Shown: positions 26,215 through 33,669 of the stretch, in pieces | How positions within the stretch are numbered: the first letter of the stretch is position 1 | Layout of the letters: each line of letters starts with the position of its first letter | Notes under the pieces: generated by a model | What the model was told of the DNA's origin: nothing | Database searches by the model: none | The model's input: the letters and a program-made list of their open reading frames with translations, nothing else | Translations under genes and position numbers: made by a program | Assembly (NCBI GenBank): GCA_026391125.1 | Contig: JAPLEO010000108.1 | Span: 1 to 45,511 of the forward strand | Direction of reading: 5' to 3' | From: Bacteroidota bacterium | GTDB lineage: Bacteria; Bacteroidota; Bacteroidia; Chitinophagales; Chitinophagaceae | Length of the DNA: 45,511 nt

Positions 26215-28041
26215 ATGTCTATTTCAAAAAGAAAGCGGTCTATTAAAGTTACAAGTTGGATAGCAGCTGTTTTTGTGGTTGCGTTGCTAATAGTTTTTTT
26301 TATCATTATCAAAAGAAATGAAAAGCAATACGATCCCGGGGAACCAATTAATGGGATAACAGTTGAATTATACAAGCCTGTGCCCAAAAATCATCCAGAA
26401 ATTGAATTCGCAGACGTATCAAAGACTTCGGGGATTGATTTTACACATTTCTCTGGAAAGCGTTCAGAACAATTGCCAGAAGATATGGGATCAGGTGCCG
26501 TATGGATCGATTATGATCAAGATGGAAATGAAGACTTAGTTATCATCAATCAATCAGGACCTTTAACAATGACAGCCGACGAAATTAAAAAGTCGGCTGC
26601 TCATAGTGAGCTATATCATAACAACGGAAACGGAACTTTCACAAATGTTACAATTCAATCAGGACTAAATTTTCATGGGTGCGGGATGGGTGTTGCAGTT
26701 GGAGATGTAGACAACGATGGATTCCCAGATGTTTTTATTACTGCTTATGGTAATAATATTTATTATCGTAATAACGGGAACGGAACATTTACTGATCAAA
26801 CAAAAAAAACTGGTTTGGGTGGAAAGGAAGGTTTTTGGGCAGGAGCTAGTTGGGCAGATTATGATAAAGATGGTTATCTGGACTTATATGTTTGCGGGTA
26901 TGTAAAATATAGCCGACTAAATAAGCAAGTTGCATCTCAAAAAGATAACAGGGAGGAACCTGCTGGCATCAATCCATTGTCATTTCCTTCACAGCGAAAT
27001 TTATTATATCACAATAATAAAAATGGAACATTCACAGAGCTTGCGGTAACTGCAGGCGTTGCCGACCCTGCTGGGAAAAGTTTATCTGCATCTTGGTGTG
27101 ATTTTAATAACGACGGATGGCCAGATTTATATGTGGCTAATGATGTTTCCGATAATGTTATGTATATCAATAAGGGCGATGGTACTTTTAATGATGTAAG
27201 TCATCTCGCCCACGTTGCCGATTACCGTGGTGCGATGGGACTCGGAGTAGGTGATTGGGATAACGACGGAGACATGGATCTTTTTGTAACCCATTGGCTT
27301 GCCGAAGAAAATGGATTTTATACTAATAAACTCATTAACAAAGAAAAGGGAGAGAATGCATCGCAGTCGCTCCAATTTCAAGATGAAGCGGAAAGATACG
27401 GACTTGGTCAGGTTTCATTAGATGATGTTGCTTGGGGTACTTCTTTTTTTGATTATGATAATGATACCCGTCTTGATTTATTTACTGTTACTGGCAGTAC
27501 CAACCAACAAGGAGAGCATCCTGAACTATTGGTTCCAATGAAGAACCGATTATTTTGGAATGAAGGATCAGATAAGGGCTTTGCTGAAGTAACATCTGTA
27601 AGTGGAGAAGCATTGTCTTATGAAAATGTAGGTAGAGGTGCTGCCTTTGGTGATTTCGATAATGATGGAGACGTGGATATATTTATTGTGAATAACTGTG
27701 GGAAAGCAGTGTTATTGAGAAATGATGGTGGAAATAAAAATAGCTGGTTGGAGTTGAAATTGGTAGGTACTAAAAGCAATCGTTCAGCAATTGGCGCAAG
27801 AATAAAAATTGTAAGCGGTACTGTTTCACAAATTCGAGAGGTAAATAATCAGAGCTCATACTTATCTCAAAATAGTTTAACCCAGCATATTGGCCTGGCG
27901 AAGAATAGCAAAGTAGATAGTATAGAAATACGTTGGCCAAGTGGACTCATTCAGCACCTCCAAAATATTCCGATTAATAAACAAATTGAAATAACTGAAG
28001 GGATCGATAGTATTAAAATTTTAGAAAAGAAACTTAAATAA
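26215..28041 (+). CDS. CRTAC1 family FG-GAP/UnbV repeat protein
   Basis: The product is 608 residues with an N-terminal anchor or uncleaved signal (WIAAVFVVALLIVFFIII at about 16-33) followed by the CRTAC1 opening EFADVSKTSGIDFTHFSGKR. Seven DxDxDG-type loops follow (DYDQDGNEDLV, DVDNDGFPDVF, DYDKDGYLDLY, DFNNDGWPDLY, DWDNDGDMDLF, DYDNDTRLDLF, DFDNDGDVDIF), predicting a calcium-binding beta propeller. The C-terminus is ASPIC/UnbV (NRSAIGARIKIVSG, IEIRWPSGLIQ). It is separated by 5 bp from the cytochrome and by 8 bp from the TPR gene, so the three proteins probably work together at the outer face of the inner membrane. No catalytic residues are recognisable. Confidence 0.88.
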   Translation: MSISKRKRSIKVTSWIAAVFVVALLIVFFIIIKRNEKQYDPGEPINGITVELYKPVPKNHPEIEFADVSKTSGIDFTHFSGKRSEQLPEDMGSGAVWIDYDQDGNEDLVIINQSGPLTMTADEIKKSAAHSELYHNNGNGTFTNVTIQSGLNFHGCGMGVAVGDVDNDGFPDVFITAYGNNIYYRNNGNGTFTDQTKKTGLGGKEGFWAGASWADYDKDGYLDLYVCGYVKYSRLNKQVASQKDNREEPAGINPLSFPSQRNLLYHNNKNGTFTELAVTAGVADPAGKSLSASWCDFNNDGWPDLYVANDVSDNVMYINKGDGTFNDVSHLAHVADYRGAMGLGVGDWDNDGDMDLFVTHWLAEENGFYTNKLINKEKGENASQSLQFQDEAERYGLGQVSLDDVAWGTSFFDYDNDTRLDLFTVTGSTNQQGEHPELLVPMKNRLFWNEGSDKGFAEVTSVSGEALSYENVGRGAAFGDFDNDGDVDIFIVNNCGKAVLLRNDGGNKNSWLELKLVGTKSNRSAIGARIKIVSGTVSQIREVNNQSSYLSQNSLTQHIGLAKNSKVDSIEIRWPSGLIQHLQNIPINKQIEITEGIDSIKILEKKLK

Positions 28042-28049
28042 TCGCATTT

Positions 28050-28919
28050 ATGATTGGCAAAAAAAATATATTAATTGTTTTAGTTTTATTACTTGCATTT
28101 GTGGCTATTAGTGTATTTAAATATTGGGACCATTCAAATGATAGTATTACTACTAATGATACTGCGAAAACAGATTCGATTCAAAAATTTTGGGCTTATT
28201 ATAATAATGCAACTGATTTTAGATTGCAAGGAAAAATCGATTCATCAATTATAAATTATCAAGAAGCATTAAAGATCAATCTGAAACATGAAGATGCACT
28301 TTATTATCTTGGAACTATGTTTATGAATTCAGACAATGATAAACAGGCAGAAGCTTCATGGGGAAAGTTGATAGAAATTAACCCACAAAGTGAGAGAGCG
28401 TTTATTCAATTAGGGAACCTATATTTTTGTACAACCCATGTTGATTATTTTCATCCTGAAAAATCAAGGACTTTTTTTGAACGAGCAGCAAATTTGAACA
28501 AAGAAACCTTAAGTCCAAATTTGAAACTTGGTGAAATTGCCTTGTTTCAAAACAAATTGAAGGAAGCATTTGGTATTTTTAATAAGATTTCTTTAATGGA
28601 TCATAAAAACCCTGAAATCTTTTTTATTATTGGATACCTAAATTGGAAATCAGGAGATTTGCCGAAAGCAACTAAAAACCTAGGAACAACTTTTGAACTT
28701 GGGGTTGCTGCTGCTGCTCTTACAGAACAAGGTGATAAAGCAAATACCTCCAAAACTGAAACGACTATTAAAAAGCAAGATTGCGATCTGTTTTCTAATT
28801 GGTTGACCCAAAATTTAATTATTCCCAAGAAGTATAACCTCGAATTCGAAGTGCCTAAAGTCTACTCAAATTTTGACAAATATTTAAAAGGGATGCAAGT
28901 GAAATTAAGCAAAGAATAA
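28050..28919 (+). CDS. TPR protein with N-terminal membrane anchor
   Basis: The product is 289 residues. A hydrophobic N-terminus (ILIVLVLLLAFVAISVF) anchors a helical domain with at least three TPR motifs (NYQEALKINLKHEDALYYLGTMFMN, ASWGKLIEINPQSERAFIQLGNLYF, FERAANLNKETLSPNLKLGEIAL). A Lys-rich region and a C-terminal tail with LIIPKKYNLEFEVP follow. It is last in the cytochrome-UnbV-TPR operon, followed by a terminator. A TPR block is also fused to UnbV in the divergent 1198-residue lipoprotein, which suggests the TPR part serves as a scaffold for the same process. Confidence 0.82.
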   Translation: MIGKKNILIVLVLLLAFVAISVFKYWDHSNDSITTNDTAKTDSIQKFWAYYNNATDFRLQGKIDSSIINYQEALKINLKHEDALYYLGTMFMNSDNDKQAEASWGKLIEINPQSERAFIQLGNLYFCTTHVDYFHPEKSRTFFERAANLNKETLSPNLKLGEIALFQNKLKEAFGIFNKISLMDHKNPEIFFIIGYLNWKSGDLPKATKNLGTTFELGVAAAALTEQGDKANTSKTETTIKKQDCDLFSNWLTQNLIIPKKYNLEFEVPKVYSNFDKYLKGMQVKLSKE

Positions 28920-28943
28920 TGGGGCCAGGATTTTGAATAATTT

Positions 28944-28975
28944 AGAGGCTATTTAAAAAATAGTCTCTTTTTTTT
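28944..28975 (+). terminator. Rho-independent terminator of the cytochrome operon
   Basis: AGAGGCTATT pairs with AATAGTCTCT (one G-T pair) around a short A-rich loop, followed by eight T residues. It starts 24 bp after the TPR gene stop. Confidence 0.85.
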
Positions 28976-29256
28976 GCCTATCAAAACTGTCGTTTGTCAC
29001 AGGCTTTCCCCTATGCTAAAATTTCATACTTCCTTTACGCTTTTTAAGAAAGTTTTGTGAAATCCTCTCTATCCCTTGTCTTCATTGCATTTCAGACAAT
29101 GTTTAACATTCATTAACCTTTATCGAATTACCACTTGTCCTAAAATTCATGAACGGCCTGTTCTTGGTCACAAAACCAAATAAAGGCTATTTGCTGTACC
29201 TAATTTTGACTTATCAAATTGATAGAAACAAATCATCAATCATAAAAACAGCAATC
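28976..29256 (+). promoter_or_regulatory. Intergenic leader region with a -7 box for the small secreted protein
   Basis: This 281-bp stretch has no protein-like ORF; the open frame from 29149 lacks protein-like composition before the signal peptide at 29257. TAATTTTG at 29201-29208 matches the Bacteroidota TAnnTTTG box, predicting a transcription start near 29214 and a 5' UTR of about 43 bases. No stable hairpin or conserved RNA was apparent in the rest. Confidence 0.55.
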
Positions 29257-29703
29257 ATGAAAAAATTATTCTTTGCAGCAATGGTTACCATCTTTATAGG
29301 GGCGAGTTCATTTAGTGCATCAGCAAATGATGAGAAACGTTCGGTTCAGGCTTTCTATGCTAGTTATAATACCAGCAATACAGTAAATTGGAAGTTTACC
29401 AATAATTTCCACAAAGCCAGTACTATTATCAATGGTGTTAAAACAGATTTATTCTATACACCTGGGGGTGAGTTTATGGCTAGTAGCAAATCTTACGACT
29501 TCGATAAGTTGCCAACACAAGCTTTAAAAACCCTGGCTAACAATTATGCATATCCTGCTTATACATTGGAAGAATGTATTGTTATTGAAAATGCAGCTCA
29601 GGAAACAAACTATTATGTTTCCTTGATAAAAGCAAACAAAAAGACCATTCTACAAATTGCGATAGACGGATCTGTTTCTGAAATTGCAGATATTAAATTA
29701 TAA
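29257..29703 (+). CDS. Small secreted protein, PepSY-like fold suspected
   Basis: The product is 148 residues with a classic signal peptide (MKKLFFAAMVTIFIGASSFSASA, cleavage before NDEKRS). The mature part (about 125 residues) has two beta-alpha-like repeats: VNWKFTNNFHKASTIINGVKTDLFYTPGG and YDFDKLPTQALKTLANNYAYPAYTLEEC with NYYVSLIKANKKTILQIAIDG. These resemble small Bacteroidota periplasmic proteins of the PepSY-like/DUF2874 kind; that assignment is tentative. The ATG at 29257 is preferred over 29149 because the signal peptide begins there and the -7 box at 29201 lies between. It is monocistronic with its own terminator. Confidence 0.75.
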   Translation: MKKLFFAAMVTIFIGASSFSASANDEKRSVQAFYASYNTSNTVNWKFTNNFHKASTIINGVKTDLFYTPGGEFMASSKSYDFDKLPTQALKTLANNYAYPAYTLEECIVIENAAQETNYYVSLIKANKKTILQIAIDGSVSEIADIKL

Positions 29704-29711
29704 TTGCAGAC

Positions 29712-29747
29712 GATCCGGCAGAAAGATACTTTCGGCCGGATCTTTTT
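29712..29747 (+). terminator. Rho-independent terminator
   Basis: GATCCGGC (29712-29719) and GCCGGATC (29735-29742) form a perfect outer stem; inside, GAAAG and CTTTC form a second stem around ATA. Five T residues follow, then CTTTT. It starts 8 bp after the stop of the small secreted protein. Confidence 0.95.
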
Positions 29748-29878
29748 CTTTTAGCCTGCCTTACTTTGAGGCCATACTGCTCTAGATTGGCTCATCTTAG
29801 TTATCTCTGAAGTGACAATTGTTACATTTATTCTAATTCAAATGCACTCCCTTTGCAGTAGAATTAAATGAAAAGGAT

Positions 29879-31555
29879 ATGAGATACATTATTGTTGGTG
29901 GCGTTGCTGGTGGAGCAAGTACTGCCGCACGTTTAAGAAGATTAGATGAGCACGCAGAAATCGTATTGTTCGAAAAGGGAAGTTATATTTCCTATGCAAA
30001 CTGTGGCTTGCCTTATTATATCGGCGATGTGATTACCGATAGAAGCAAACTCTTTGTACAAACCGCAGCTTCTTTTAAAGAGCGTTTTAATATCGATGCG
30101 AGAGTGATGCAGGAAGTAACTGCGATTGATGCAGTGAACAAATCAGTTCAAGTAAAGAACTTAAAAACTGGAGAAGACTATGCACTGAACTACGATAAGT
30201 TAGTTTTGTCACCCGGTGCTGAACCTATACGCCCCCCTTTAGAAGGGATTAACTCTGAGGGTATTTTTACACTTAGAAATGTACCAGATACCGATAAGAT
30301 CAAAGCTTATGTGAACAAATTTCCGAATGGCAAGGCTGTGGTGATTGGAGCAGGATTTATTGGATTGGAAATGGCCGAAAATTTGCACAATTTAGGTATG
30401 CAGGTTACTATTATAGAAATGGGGCCACAAATTTTAGCTCCGGTAGATTTTCCGATTGCTGCAATTGCACAACAACATATTCGTTCAAAAGCTGTGGATC
30501 TGAGATTAAAGACCGCAGTAACTGGTTTTGAAAGAAATAAAGAGGGATTGAAAATATTCATGAAAGATGAGTTGCCAATCGATGCTGATGTGGTGATTCT
30601 TTCAATTGGTGTTAAACCCGATACCAGACTTGCTAGCGCAGCTGGATTAACCTTAGGTTCTGCAAGAGGCATTTTGGTGAATGATTTTCTACAAACTTCC
30701 AATGAAGATATTTATGCAGTTGGTGACGCAATTGAGTTTGTAAATCCGATCACACATAATTCTATGCCTACTTATTTGGCTGGTCCTGCCAATAAACAAG
30801 GTAGAATCTGTGCGAATAATATGGTACTCGGCAATAAAAACAAATACAATGGTTCGATTAATACAGCAATCGTTAAAGTATTTGATCTTACCATCGCAGT
30901 TGCTGGTGTTGCAAGTAAACATTTATCAGCAGCAAAGATCGAGCACTTGGTTTCTACTACGCATAGTGGATCGCATGCAGGATACTATCCAGGGTCAGAA
31001 CAAATGACCATTCAAATCAATTTTACTCCAGAAGATGGGAAATTATTGGGTGCACAAATCATAGGAACTGATGGTGTTGACAAGAGAATTGATACACTGT
31101 CCTCTGTAATTCAACGGGGTAGCAATATTGAAGAACTCACTGAATTTGAACACGCATATGCGCCACCTTATTCTTCTGCAAAAGATCCTGTGAATATGGC
31201 AGGGTTTGTAGCTGAAAACATTATTCAAAAAAGATTAAGGGTAATTCCTTGGTCAGCAGTTGATCAGATTTCTTCAGAAGATGTTTTGGTTGATGTAAGA
31301 ACAAGTCTTGAATATCTAGATGGAAATATTCCAGGTTCTATCAATATTCCAGTGGATGAATTAAGAAATCGATTGGGTGAATTAGATCCTGATAAAAATA
31401 TCTACATCTATTGTCAGATCGGATTAAGAGGTTACCTCGCACAAAGGATCATGTTACAAAATGGATTTTTAAATGTTCAAAATATTTCAGGTGGCTATAA
31501 GTTATGGTTAGCATGTGACCAAGAAGCTAAGATGGGATTGAGAGCAATGGCATAA
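29879..31555 (+). CDS. CoA-disulfide reductase-type FAD oxidoreductase with C-terminal rhodanese domain
   Basis: The product is 558 residues. Residues 1-450 form the two-Rossmann flavoprotein: IIVGGVAGGASTAARLRR (FAD), YANCGLPYYIGD with the redox cysteine C42, VVIGAGFIGLEMAENL (NAD(P)H), and YAVGDAIEF. The single active cysteine in SYANCGLPYY marks CoA-disulfide reductase or persulfide reductase relatives rather than dithiol disulfide reductases. Residues about 465-558 are a rhodanese-like domain with VDVRTSLEYLDGNIPGSINIP and catalytic C512 in YCQIGLRGY. Known fusions reduce CoA-disulfide, CoA-persulfide or polysulfide. It stands alone, with its own terminator. The physiological substrate is inferred; a link to the sulfur genes at the window start is possible but they are 24 kb apart. 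Confidence 0.88.
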   Translation: MRYIIVGGVAGGASTAARLRRLDEHAEIVLFEKGSYISYANCGLPYYIGDVITDRSKLFVQTAASFKERFNIDARVMQEVTAIDAVNKSVQVKNLKTGEDYALNYDKLVLSPGAEPIRPPLEGINSEGIFTLRNVPDTDKIKAYVNKFPNGKAVVIGAGFIGLEMAENLHNLGMQVTIIEMGPQILAPVDFPIAAIAQQHIRSKAVDLRLKTAVTGFERNKEGLKIFMKDELPIDADVVILSIGVKPDTRLASAAGLTLGSARGILVNDFLQTSNEDIYAVGDAIEFVNPITHNSMPTYLAGPANKQGRICANNMVLGNKNKYNGSINTAIVKVFDLTIAVAGVASKHLSAAKIEHLVSTTHSGSHAGYYPGSEQMTIQINFTPEDGKLLGAQIIGTDGVDKRIDTLSSVIQRGSNIEELTEFEHAYAPPYSSAKDPVNMAGFVAENIIQKRLRVIPWSAVDQISSEDVLVDVRTSLEYLDGNIPGSINIPVDELRNRLGELDPDKNIYIYCQIGLRGYLAQRIMLQNGFLNVQNISGGYKLWLACDQEAKMGLRAMA

Positions 31556-31571
31556 AGATGTAATGAGCTTT

Positions 31572-31620
31572 AATCGAAACTAATTCTGTAATTTAATGCA
31601 GTATTAGTTTCGATTTTTTA
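31572..31620 (+). terminator. Rho-independent terminator after the CoA-disulfide reductase gene
   Basis: AATCGAAACTAAT (31572-31584) and ATTAGTTTCGATT (31603-31615) form a perfect 13-bp stem with an 18-base loop, followed by TTTTATTT. It ends 15 bp before the next ATG. Confidence 0.85.
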
Positions 31621-31634
31621 TTTAAAGCTGCCAT

Positions 31635-33371
31635 ATGCCAACCAACGATTCTGCTCCACCGATGATTCAGTCTTCTGGTAAATTAAAAAATAGTTTCGAC
31701 GCCATTGTGATCGGCTCTGGGATCAGTGGAGGATGGGCTGCTAAAGAACTATGCGAAAAGGGTCTTAAAACACTGGTGTTAGAAAGAGGAAGGGATGTGC
31801 AGCACATCAAAGATTATCCAACTGCAAATTTGGATCCTTGGGAATTCAAGCATCGAAGCAATATTACAGCTGAGCAAAGAAAAGAGAATCCACTTATCAC
31901 AAAAGCAGCTGGGTACGGCGAAGACAATCAACAGTTTTTTGTTTCTGATAAAGACCATCCCTATATACAGGAAAAGCCATTCGACTGGATCCGAGGATAT
32001 CAAGTGGGTGGAAAATCTTTAACATGGGGTAGGGCTTGTCAGCGTTGGAGTGATTTTGAATTCACCGGACCAGAAAGATTTGGTTATGGTTGGGATTGGC
32101 CTATACGTTATAAAGATGTTGCACCATGGTATTCTCACGTAGAAAAATTTATTGGAGTATGTGGAAATAAAGATGGGATTGAATCGATGCCCGATGGAGA
32201 GTTTCTGCCACCATTCGATTTGAATTGTGTAGAACAGCATATGAAAGAAAGTTTTCTAAAAAATTATGGTAATAGGTATTTAGTGCATGCTCGTTGGGCA
32301 CACTTGACCCAACCAACCGATCTGCATTTGCAACAAGGAAGAGGAAAATGCGTGGCAAGAAATTTATGTATGCGCGGATGCCCATTTGGGGGATACTTCA
32401 GTAGCAATTCTTCTACTTTACCCTGGGCAATGAAGACGGGTAATTTAACTATAAGGCCACATTCAGTGGTACATAGTATTATCTATGATCCAAAAACAGA
32501 AAAGGCTTCTGGTGTTCGTGTGATTGATGCCATCACAAAAGAGACTACAGAATATTTTGCCAAAATTATTTTCCTAAATGCTTCTACTTTAAATAGCAAT
32601 TTGATTTTGTTGAATTCAACATCCAGTAGATTCCCGAATGGTTTAGGAAATGATAGTGGGGTATTAGGCAAATACATTTGTTTTCATAATTATCGTGGAT
32701 GGATGAATGGCGCAATTGATGGTTTTGAAGAAGGATATACTTATGGAAGGAACCCAACGGATACGATCATTGCCAACTATCGAAATTTGCACAAAATTGA
32801 TGCTGATTTTGCGGGGGGCTTCACCACATTTGCTGCTGCTTATCGCGAAAGAGGGGATGGAAATCGATGCCCAGAACAAATTGGCGCCAAGTATAAAGAT
32901 TCTATGACGGAAGCAGGTCCTTGGCATATCTATGCCTATGTGCAAGGTGAAACTATTCCTAAAAAAGAGAGCCATGTTCGTTTAAGTGCCGACCAAAAAG
33001 ATCAGTGGGGAATTCCTCTTTTAATTACATCAGTGGGATACGATGATAATGATGATAAATTATTGAAAGATTTTTTTACACAAACTGAAGAAATGCTTTC
33101 AAATGCAGGTGTGAAAATTATAGATCATAGAGATTCTAAACAGGCGCCAGGTTTAGACATTCATGAAATGGGTGGCTGTAGAATGGGAAATGATCCTAAA
33201 AATTCAATGCTCAACGAATGGAATCAATTACATGCTTGTAAGAATGTTTTTGTAACGGATGGTGCTTGTATGACGAGTACTGGAAACCAAAGTCCATCTA
33301 TTTTGTATATGACACTAACAGCTCGAGCAGTAGATCATGCTTGTAAAGAATTAAAGTTGGGAAATCTTTAA
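31635..33371 (+). CDS. GMC family oxidoreductase
   Basis: This is a FAD-dependent alcohol or sugar dehydrogenase of 578 residues. The dinucleotide motif is VIGSGISGGWAAKEL (G27-G33), followed by the GMC loop YQVGGKSLTWGRACQRW. The active-site histidine is in HEMGGCRMG (H510), and N551 lies in STGNQSPS. A cysteine cluster, C239-X6-C246-X3-C250 in GKCVARNLCMRGCPFGG, sits where some GMC dehydrogenases bind an iron-sulfur cluster, so direct electron transfer is possible. Bacteroidota members often act on glucosides (3-keto-glucoside formation), usually beside a small gluconate-dehydrogenase-subunit-3-like gene, which is absent here. No signal peptide is visible. Substrate unknown. Confidence 0.88.
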   Translation: MPTNDSAPPMIQSSGKLKNSFDAIVIGSGISGGWAAKELCEKGLKTLVLERGRDVQHIKDYPTANLDPWEFKHRSNITAEQRKENPLITKAAGYGEDNQQFFVSDKDHPYIQEKPFDWIRGYQVGGKSLTWGRACQRWSDFEFTGPERFGYGWDWPIRYKDVAPWYSHVEKFIGVCGNKDGIESMPDGEFLPPFDLNCVEQHMKESFLKNYGNRYLVHARWAHLTQPTDLHLQQGRGKCVARNLCMRGCPFGGYFSSNSSTLPWAMKTGNLTIRPHSVVHSIIYDPKTEKASGVRVIDAITKETTEYFAKIIFLNASTLNSNLILLNSTSSRFPNGLGNDSGVLGKYICFHNYRGWMNGAIDGFEEGYTYGRNPTDTIIANYRNLHKIDADFAGGFTTFAAAYRERGDGNRCPEQIGAKYKDSMTEAGPWHIYAYVQGETIPKKESHVRLSADQKDQWGIPLLITSVGYDDNDDKLLKDFFTQTEEMLSNAGVKIIDHRDSKQAPGLDIHEMGGCRMGNDPKNSMLNEWNQLHACKNVFVTDGACMTSTGNQSPSILYMTLTARAVDHACKELKLGNL

Positions 33372-33414
33372 AACAGCTTTAGATACTGGTTCATACTAAA
33401 TCGTCATTAATTAA

Positions 33415-33461
33415 TAATTATTAAGCATATTGTTTAATAATTAGACGATAATAGTTTTTTT
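33415..33461 (+). terminator. AT-rich hairpin terminator after the GMC gene
   Basis: TAATTATTAA (33415-33424) pairs with TTAATAATTA (33434-33443); outer bases TCGTC (33401) and GACGA (33444) can extend the stem with a bulge. Seven T residues follow at 33455-33461. Confidence 0.65.
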
Positions 33462-33539
33462 ACTACTACATCCTGATGAACCACTACAACTAAATGCTGA
33501 ACCACTACATGATAAAATATACATGTTAAATTAAATTTG
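33462..33539 (+). promoter_or_regulatory. Direct repeats and -7 box upstream of the PAS gene
   Basis: GAACCACTACA occurs at 33478-33488 and again at 33499-33509, 21 bp apart, with a weaker copy ACTACTACA at 33462-33470. The Bacteroidota -7 box TAAATTTG follows at 33532-33539, giving a leader of about 125 bases before the ATG at 33670. The repeat phasing of two helical turns suggests an activator site; which protein binds is unknown. Confidence 0.55.
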
Positions 33540-33669
33540 CATCGACAAAGGATTTCATCCCCAATGAAACTTTTTTTAATTTCAGGTAGATACAAATAGC
33601 GTAGTGTCTGCTGTTTAAAAGGATTATTAATTTTTTGAATGAACCTCTTGTCAATTATCGAAATCCAAA

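Noticed and set aside
19714..28041. Enediyne-type natural-product cluster suggested by the UnbV domains
   Set aside because: No polyketide synthase or other enediyne genes are present; UnbV/CRTAC1 domains are widespread in non-producers.
29149..29256. Longer form of the small secreted protein
   Set aside because: The added 36 residues precede a perfect signal peptide and span a likely promoter (TAATTTTG at 29201).
32664..32975. Minus-strand ORF of 103 codons within the GMC gene
   Set aside because: Shadow of a well-supported plus-strand coding region with no recognisable product.
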